Of a stretch of DNA of 64,000 nucleotides, positions 59,386-64,000 are shown piece by piece. The stretch's first letter is position 1, and each line of letters begins with the position of its first letter. The notes beneath the pieces were generated by a model. The model had not been told where the DNA came from. It saw nothing but the letters and a program-made list of their open reading frames with translations, and searched no databases. This DNA comes from Enoplosus armatus (taxonomy: Eukaryota > Chordata > Actinopteri > Centrarchiformes > Enoplosidae): contig NC_092193.1 in assembly GCF_043641665.1 (NCBI RefSeq), forward strand, positions 17,121,501 through 17,185,500, given 5' to 3'. Position numbers and translations under genes: made by a program.

Positions 59386-59445
59386 GAACGCCGGTGTTTC
59401 GGTTTTGTAACACGGTTTTGTAACGCACTGTTTTTGTCGGATTGA

Positions 59446-59464
59446 ACTACATTTCCCACAACGC
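59446..59464 (+). promoter_or_regulatory. ZNF143/STAF-type site
   Basis: ACTACATTTCCCACAACGC differs at only a few positions from the ZNF143 consensus ACTACAATTCCCAGAATGC, a known mark of bidirectional and housekeeping promoters. Confidence 0.65.
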
Positions 59465-59484
59465 AAATGGAACGTCGACACAGG

Positions 59485-59492
59485 GCATGCGC
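59485..59492. promoter_or_regulatory. NRF1-like site
   Basis: GCATGCGC within GGGCATGCGCAGCGCC, close to the NRF1 consensus core GCGCATGCGC (one half-site complete). Confidence 0.5.
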
Positions 59493-59627
59493 AGCGCCGT
59501 TTACGTTCGGAGGAGGTTCGTGGCTGTCTGTTGTAACGTAGCCTCGAAAGGGACGGTCAGCTGGCACGGTTGCCAACTATTATTGTATTTGTCGTTGGAC
59601 TCGGGTTGCGTGTAGTGGTTTTAAAGT

Positions 59628-59700
59628 ATGAACAAAAATGATTTTACAGCAGGTCGGGGGAGAAGACCAGCGGCTCCCGATAAAGTCGACATGTCATTAG
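59628..59700 (+). CDS. fyttd1: fyttd1 coding exon 1
   Basis: 73 bp, ATG to GTAAGG donor, phase 1 out. Encodes MNKNDFTAGRGRRPAAPDKV then DMSL, the first half of the UAP56-binding motif. Too short to stand out as an open frame. Confidence 0.85.
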
Positions 59701-62087
59701 GTAAGGTCCTCGATGGCTAACACAAACGTTACTAAAATAGAGTACTAGCTAATGTTAGCTACTAACTGGTGGGAGGTTGCCAGCTAGCTGGCTAGCTAGC
59801 TAGCTAAATATATCTCATTTGAGCATTCAGACGCCCTCGTTTATCATTGCTCGTGTGATACATTTAACAGATGACATCATTCGGTTGAACAAAAAAGAAC
59901 AGCAGTTAAAAAGGAGACAGGCCACTGTGAACCGCCGACCAGTCAAGAAGAAAGGCCGTCTAACCCAAGGAAAGGGAGTTTCGTCCAGGACTGCTGGACC
60001 ATACCAGAGAGGTGTGTGCTAACGTTTTCTCGTTGTTTATTCGCTCGGTAACGTTAACCTTTGCCTTTCTCTATCGAGACAACTCAGTAACGTTACATGT
60101 GTAATGTCGCTAATATTATCTTTACTAGGAGGTGGCGTGCCCCGAGGAGGAGCACCTAAATTAAGAAACAGAAGGGTCCCTCCACCAACGGGTCGACGAC
60201 GGGGTCAAGGGGTTATTACAGGACTGGCAGCCAGGAGGCCAGCTGCCCTGCTGAAACGAGTCGGCACACTCAACAGAGCTACAGTCAACCAGGTAATGGA
60301 GGACATGCTGGAATGCACACCGATACAGGCCCATGTGTCTGGGCACTGATAGAAGCGTCTCTGATATTGGCCTGAAACCCCATTGCAGACTGCTGGCAAC
60401 ATTGGCGTTTATGCACAGATCTTATTGTGGGATCATAACGTTAATGTAATCGAATAAAAAAAGTGAACATTTGTTCAGAATGTAGGAGTCATCGCTAAAA
60501 TGCAATTGCTGTGTTATAACTTTCTAAAGCGATGTTGGAAACGAGTGTTTCAGTGGGAGTGTATAGACTTACATAGTCCTTGGAACGTACTGGCCACTGA
60601 GACAACGTCTTGAATACAAAGAGTAATAAAACATAAAACATGAAAAGACTAATTACACTTAAACTTAATCTTGTGGTGCTGGTATTGCACTGAAGCGTGA
60701 TTAACTTCTGCAAGACCTTGTAACTGCACTAACTGACAAAAGAGAGACTCAAAAAAGACAGAGCTCAAGTACTTTTCAAAGACCTATGCATCATTATTTT
60801 GTTACCTTGGTAACCAGAACCAGTCTTGATTGCCTTTTCTACGAACAAGAACACCAGCAGACTGTACTCCTCCTGCTTTAATGACCTGGATCTGCGTGAC
60901 CTTCATCATTTTTATTTTTATTCTTATTTTACCTTTTTATATTCTACTTATTTGTTATCGAAACAATAGCACCTTCAGACCACGGCAAATTCCTTGTAAT
61001 GTATGTTACTTGGCAATAAACAGTTTCTGATTCTGATTCTGATCACGCCCAGAGGCAGCGTTTTCTCCACATCCTGTCGCCTGGCAACAGGCATCAGCAT
61101 TCGTCGTCTGGTATCCAGGAACGGCTAGCTCACTTCGTTGGCTGCCTCTCATGTTGCCTGCTCCAGACGACCTTAGAAACTTTCTCATTTTGTTTCCCAT
61201 CATCTCAGGAGGATCTGTTCAAGGCCATTAGGGAATGATGTAATTGGAACTTTGAGCTATCACGACCGCCACAGCATCCTTGGTTGTTTTTTTTCTCTTT
61301 TTCTATCAAACTTCAGAGTGATGTCAACCCTCTTGGGGATTCATTGACTTGATTTGACTCTGTCATTCTTATCAAAGTTATCTTTAATTTCTTATTTACA
61401 AAGCACATACAAAAATTCAAGTTTCATCTCTTACACACTGAAGTTCTGCAGATATATGCCCGAGCTGATTGGTTGATTAGGTAGTGTTACTCACTGAGCT
61501 TACCTGTCTTTTGTAAAGAATTTAATGACTAAGTGACTGTTTCTGTCTCCCGTTACCTTCAGGTTTTTAGTATCAAGCTGCATCACATAGTAATTCAGCC
61601 TAATATATTTATTTTTTACTTCAAATGTGAATGGTGATTCTGTTTCCTGTTCAAAAAGTGCCTTTATACAGGTGGCATTTGAAATGGATTTGTTTTGTGA
61701 AATCAAGTTTTAATGCTGGTTCTTAAACATGGCAATATAACGGAAGTGAAAAAGTAGATTTCTCATTTTAACTAAACCTACCTACATTGAAATTATGTTT
61801 TGCTTTCATTGCTTATGTTACACAGAGCCAGTAGCTAACAATGTTGTCTCTTGCTGTCTATTTGTTGAAGCAGTTCGGTCTCAAAAGTTTTGCCTTTGGT
61901 TTTACTGTATCTATCCTCATCTGCACTTCCCTTTTCAGAAAACAAGACAGAAAACAAAGCCCTTCATTCAACGCTCTGAAGCCCAGTACAGGAAACCGGA
62001 GGTACAGAGGCGGCCGTACAGGCAGCCCGATCCACAGAGAGGCCAGAATGTGACATCGGTCAGGAGACCATTTCAGCTGCAGCGACG
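59628..62087 (+). CDS. fyttd1: UAP56-interacting factor gene (partial, first 4 coding exons)
   Basis: Nuclear mRNA-export adaptor (UIF, forty-two-three domain-containing 1) that binds the helicase UAP56/DDX39B and hands mRNA to NXF1. The four exons give 175 codons plus 2 bases. Residues 18-34 (DKVDMSLDDIIRLNKKE) are the N-terminal UAP56-binding motif; the rest is Arg/Lys-rich, low-complexity and RNA-binding-like, with RRRGQGVITGLAARR matching the conserved NGVITGLAARK of UIF. Exon 4 ends FQLQR, equal to the PSQLSRK region of the mammalian protein, so about half of the protein (human about 318 residues) is right of the window. Reading on without splicing would stop at 62089-62091, but GTGAGA there is a strong donor and the family is longer, so truncation is unlikely. 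Confidence 0.88.
59871..60011 (+). CDS. fyttd1: fyttd1 coding exon 2
   Basis: 141 bp, phase 1 in and out. Acceptor TTTAACAG; encodes DDIIRLNKKEQQLKRRQATV, NRRPVKKKGRLTQGKGVSSR and TAGPYQR. Donor GTGTGT. Confidence 0.88.
60129..60292 (+). CDS. fyttd1: fyttd1 coding exon 3
   Basis: 164 bp, phase 1 in, 0 out. Acceptor TTTACTAG; encodes GGGVPRGGAPKLRNRRVPPP, TGRRRGQGVITGLAARRPAA and LLKRVGTLNRATVNQ. Donor GTAATG. Confidence 0.9.
60293..61938 (+). other. fyttd1 intron 3
   Basis: 1.65 kb with the LINE-like tail at 60880-61042; the rest shows no coding sequence or recognised repeat. Confidence 0.6.
60880..61042 (+). repeat. Probable 5'-truncated LINE 3' end
   Basis: Lies in fyttd1 intron 3. A/T-rich, TTGTAATGTATGTTACTTGG then CAATAAACAGTTTCTGATTC and a TGATTC tail, the same end type as 21490-21648. 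Confidence 0.55.
61939..62087 (+). CDS. fyttd1: fyttd1 coding exon 4
   Basis: 149 bp, phase 0 in, 2 out. Acceptor CCCTTTTCAG; encodes KTRQKTKPFIQRSEAQYRKP, EVQRRPYRQPDPQRGQNVTS and VRRPFQLQR. Donor GTGAGA. Confidence 0.82.
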
Positions 62088-62194
62088 GTGAGAACACCTT
62101 TAGAACAACTTGTGTACAGTCCTGCGGTGCACTTGTGCAAATGTATAGTTCTCTCTGAATTAGAGGTTGACCGATAGTGGACTTTTAAGGGCAG

Positions 62195-62237
<43 letters not shown>
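62195..62237 (+). repeat. (AAT)n microsatellite
   Basis: About 14 AAT units to the right of fyttd1 exon 4, in the presumed following intron. Confidence 0.95.
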
Positions 62238-62240
<3 letters not shown>

Positions 62241-62876
62241 TAGTTTGGAGCAGGCTAAAGCTAGTTAATCAGCCGATAAATACAAATTTGGTTTTAGTTT
62301 GAACTTTTATGTACATGAGTGATTTAAGTTGCTATTTAATATGGGGGGAAATGATACTGCAGTTGTTTTCTTAAGATTCGAATAATACCTTTCAGAAGGA
62401 GTTAAGGTTCCTAAAGTTAGAAACAAATGGTTATCATCACAGAAGCTTTCTGGCCTATATTTGGGGAAAAAGGCAAAAACACTATATAATTCAGCAGACA
62501 CAACTCAAGTGGCATCAAAGAAGCTACCTTAGTGATCTGATTCATTAGATTCTAAAGTAAATTAGCCCTTTTATCACAGCGACATGAGTCTGAGTTTGTG
62601 GTGTTGTCATGCAAGACATGCTTTACCTCTGAAGTGGCCTAGTCGGCTACTTTCACATACGCCGTTTTTAATAAACCAGTTTTTGTCACTCTGAATTATT
62701 TAATCATTAGTAAGAGAACATCCTAAAGTGTGATTTGGTTGATTACATGTTTGAAATATGTTTGCGATGCGCTGTTCTGTGGCTTATGACTGGCCAGGAT
62801 CACTTCTGTTGCACGCCCTGTCACATTGTTAAATGCCACTCTTACAAACGGTAATGTTAGTGTGTGTGTATATATA

Positions 62877-64000
62877 CAGTGGCTTGCAAAAGTATTCAGC
62901 CCCCTTGAACTTTTCCACATTTTGTCACGTTACGACCACAAATCTAAATATATTTTATTGGAATTTTATGTGAAAGACCAACACAAAGTGGCACACAATT
63001 GTGAAGTAGAAAGAAAATTATACATGATTAAAAAAAAAATTTACAAATAAAAAACTGAAAAGTACGGTGTGCAAAAGTATTCAGCCCCCCTGAGTCAATA
63101 CTTTGTGGAACCGCCTTTTGCTGCAATTACAGCTGCAAGTCTTTTGGGGTATGTCTCTACCAGCTTTGCACATCGAGAGACTGAAATTTTTGCCCATTCT
63201 TCCTTGCAAAACAGCTCAAGCTCAGTCAGATTAGATGGAGAGCGTTTGTGAACGGCAGTTTTCAGATCTTGCCACAGATTCTCGATTGGATTTAGGTCTG
63301 GACTTTGACTGGGCCATTCTAACACATGAATATGTTTTGTTTTAAACCATTCCATTGTAGCCCTGGCTTTATGTTTAGGGTCGTTGTCCTGCTGGAAGGT
63401 GAACCTCCGCCCCAGTCTCAAGTCTTTTGCAGACTCCAACAGGTTTTCTTCCAAGATTGCCCTGTATTTGGCTCCATCCATCTTCCCATCAACTCTGACC
63501 ATCTTCCCTGTCCCTGCTGAAGAGAAGCACCCCCAGAGCATGATGCTGCCACCACCATGTTTGACAGTGGGGATGGTGTGTTTAGAGTGATGTGCAGTGT
63601 TAGTTTTCCGCCACACATAGCGTTTTGCATTTAGGCCAAAAGGTTCAATTTTGGTCTCATCTGACCAGAGCACCTTCTTCCACGTTTGCTGTGTCTCCCA
63701 TATGGCTTCTGGCAAACTGCAAACGGGACTTCTTATGGTTTTCTTTTAACAATGGCTTTCTTCTTGCCACTCTTCCATAAAGGCCAGATTTGTGCAGCGC
63801 ACGACTAATAGTTGTCCTGTGGACAGATTCCCCCACCTGAGCTGTGGATCTCTGCAGTTCGTCGAGAGTCACCATGGGCCTCTTGGCTGCATCTCTGATC
63901 AGTGCTCTCCTTGTTCGGCCTGTAAGTTTAGGTGGACGGCCGTGTCTTGGTAGGTTTGCAGTTGTGCCATACAATTTCCATTTCCGGATGATGGATTGAA
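62877..64000 (-). mobile_element. Second Tc1-like transposon, truncated by the window end
   Basis: Starts after TA (62875-62876) with CAGTGGCTTGCAAAAGTATT, a TIR different from the element at 19670. The inner copy GCAAAAGTATTCAGCCCC at 63071-63088 gives an IR/DR layout again. Transposase reads on the minus strand from the right edge to TGA at 63095. Its other end is not in the window. It lies to the right of fyttd1 exon 4, presumably in the next intron, opposite to that gene. Confidence 0.9.
63095..64000 (-). pseudogene. Tc1-like transposase, frameshifted and incomplete
   Basis: Two frames together cover most of a Tc1 transposase. The upstream part (64000 to about 63685) reads IIRKWKLYGTTANLPRHGRP, DELQRSTAQVGESVHRTTIS and [14 protein letters not shown]. 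The downstream part (about 63685 to 63095) has [73 protein letters not shown] and ends KGGSTKY. A 2-base loss or equivalent in the ARSHMGDTANV region near 63683-63687 breaks the frame, and reading on stops at 63657. DDE residues are present but the protein cannot be made in one piece. N-terminal codons are beyond the window. Confidence 0.88.

Larger units (their letters stand above)
58897..59627. promoter_or_regulatory. Bidirectional promoter between photolyase and fyttd1
   Basis: 731 bp separate two divergent start codons. The fyttd1-proximal half has raised CpG and no TATA box. It contains a ZNF143-like site (59446-59464), an NRF1-like word (59485-59492) and a palindromic E-box (59378-59385). 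No other gene fits between, so one shared promoter is the simplest reading; transcription starts are not known. Confidence 0.65.

Noticed and set aside
62089..62091. TGA as the true end of fyttd1
   Set aside because: It overlaps a GTGAGA donor, and the known protein continues for about 140 residues past this point; so the frame is expected to splice.
1..64000. CRISPR arrays, tRNA/rRNA genes, operons or bacterial defence genes
   Set aside because: None seen; regular short repeats here are microsatellites, and the DNA is vertebrate nuclear.

Overview
This window is nuclear DNA of a ray-finned fish, most likely a percomorph teleost. It holds vertebrate genes split into many short exons with GT-AG introns and phases that fit together. 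Its repeats are typical of teleosts: two Tc1-like transposons, fold-back MITE-like elements built on a TTAGCTTAG core, A/T-rich repeats with TAATCGATTA ends, LINE-like tails ending in TTCTGATTCTG, and many CA/GA microsatellites. There is no sign of prokaryotic, organellar or viral sequence.

Layout. Bases 1-26922 (minus strand) hold an ephrin type-B receptor, best matched to EphB3: 14 coding exons from the signal peptide to the end of the kinase domain. The SAM/PDZ-ligand exons lie off the left edge. Intron 1 carries a Tc1-like transposon (19670-21306) with an uninterrupted 346-codon transposase and about 217-bp inverted repeats. From about 27.4 to 44.0 kb there is no gene I recognise, only repeats, two GC/CpG-rich promoter-like patches (about 28.26 and 32.1-32.5 kb) and one protein-like reading frame interrupted by a stop (36796-37376, minus). 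A neuromedin-U receptor of the NMUR1 type occupies 44036-46837 (plus, 3 coding exons). The stretch 46.9-55.3 kb is repeat-rich and includes a local tandem duplication. At 55360-58896 (minus, 9 coding exons) is a class II CPD photolyase. It is divergent from fyttd1/UIF (59628 onward, plus), whose first four coding exons are present and which continues off the right edge. A second, frameshifted Tc1-like copy of another family starts at 62877, to the right of fyttd1 exon 4, and runs off the window.

Function. The genes do not form a pathway: axon-guidance and boundary signalling (EphB3), neuropeptide signalling (NMUR1), light-driven DNA repair (photolyase) and mRNA export (UIF). The one clear regulatory unit is the 731-bp head-to-head interval between photolyase and fyttd1. 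It has a ZNF143-like ACTACATTTCCCA site, an NRF1-like GCATGCGC and a TCACGTGA E-box, and probably works as a bidirectional promoter.

I did not find a convincing new multi-gene system. The best leads are the intact Tc1 copy, TG-repeat splice sites in ephb3, the shared promoter, the tandem non-coding duplication and the unrecognised reading frame near 37 kb. Family names come from recognising the translated sequence, not from a search. All exon boundaries were set by hand from GT/AG sites and phase.
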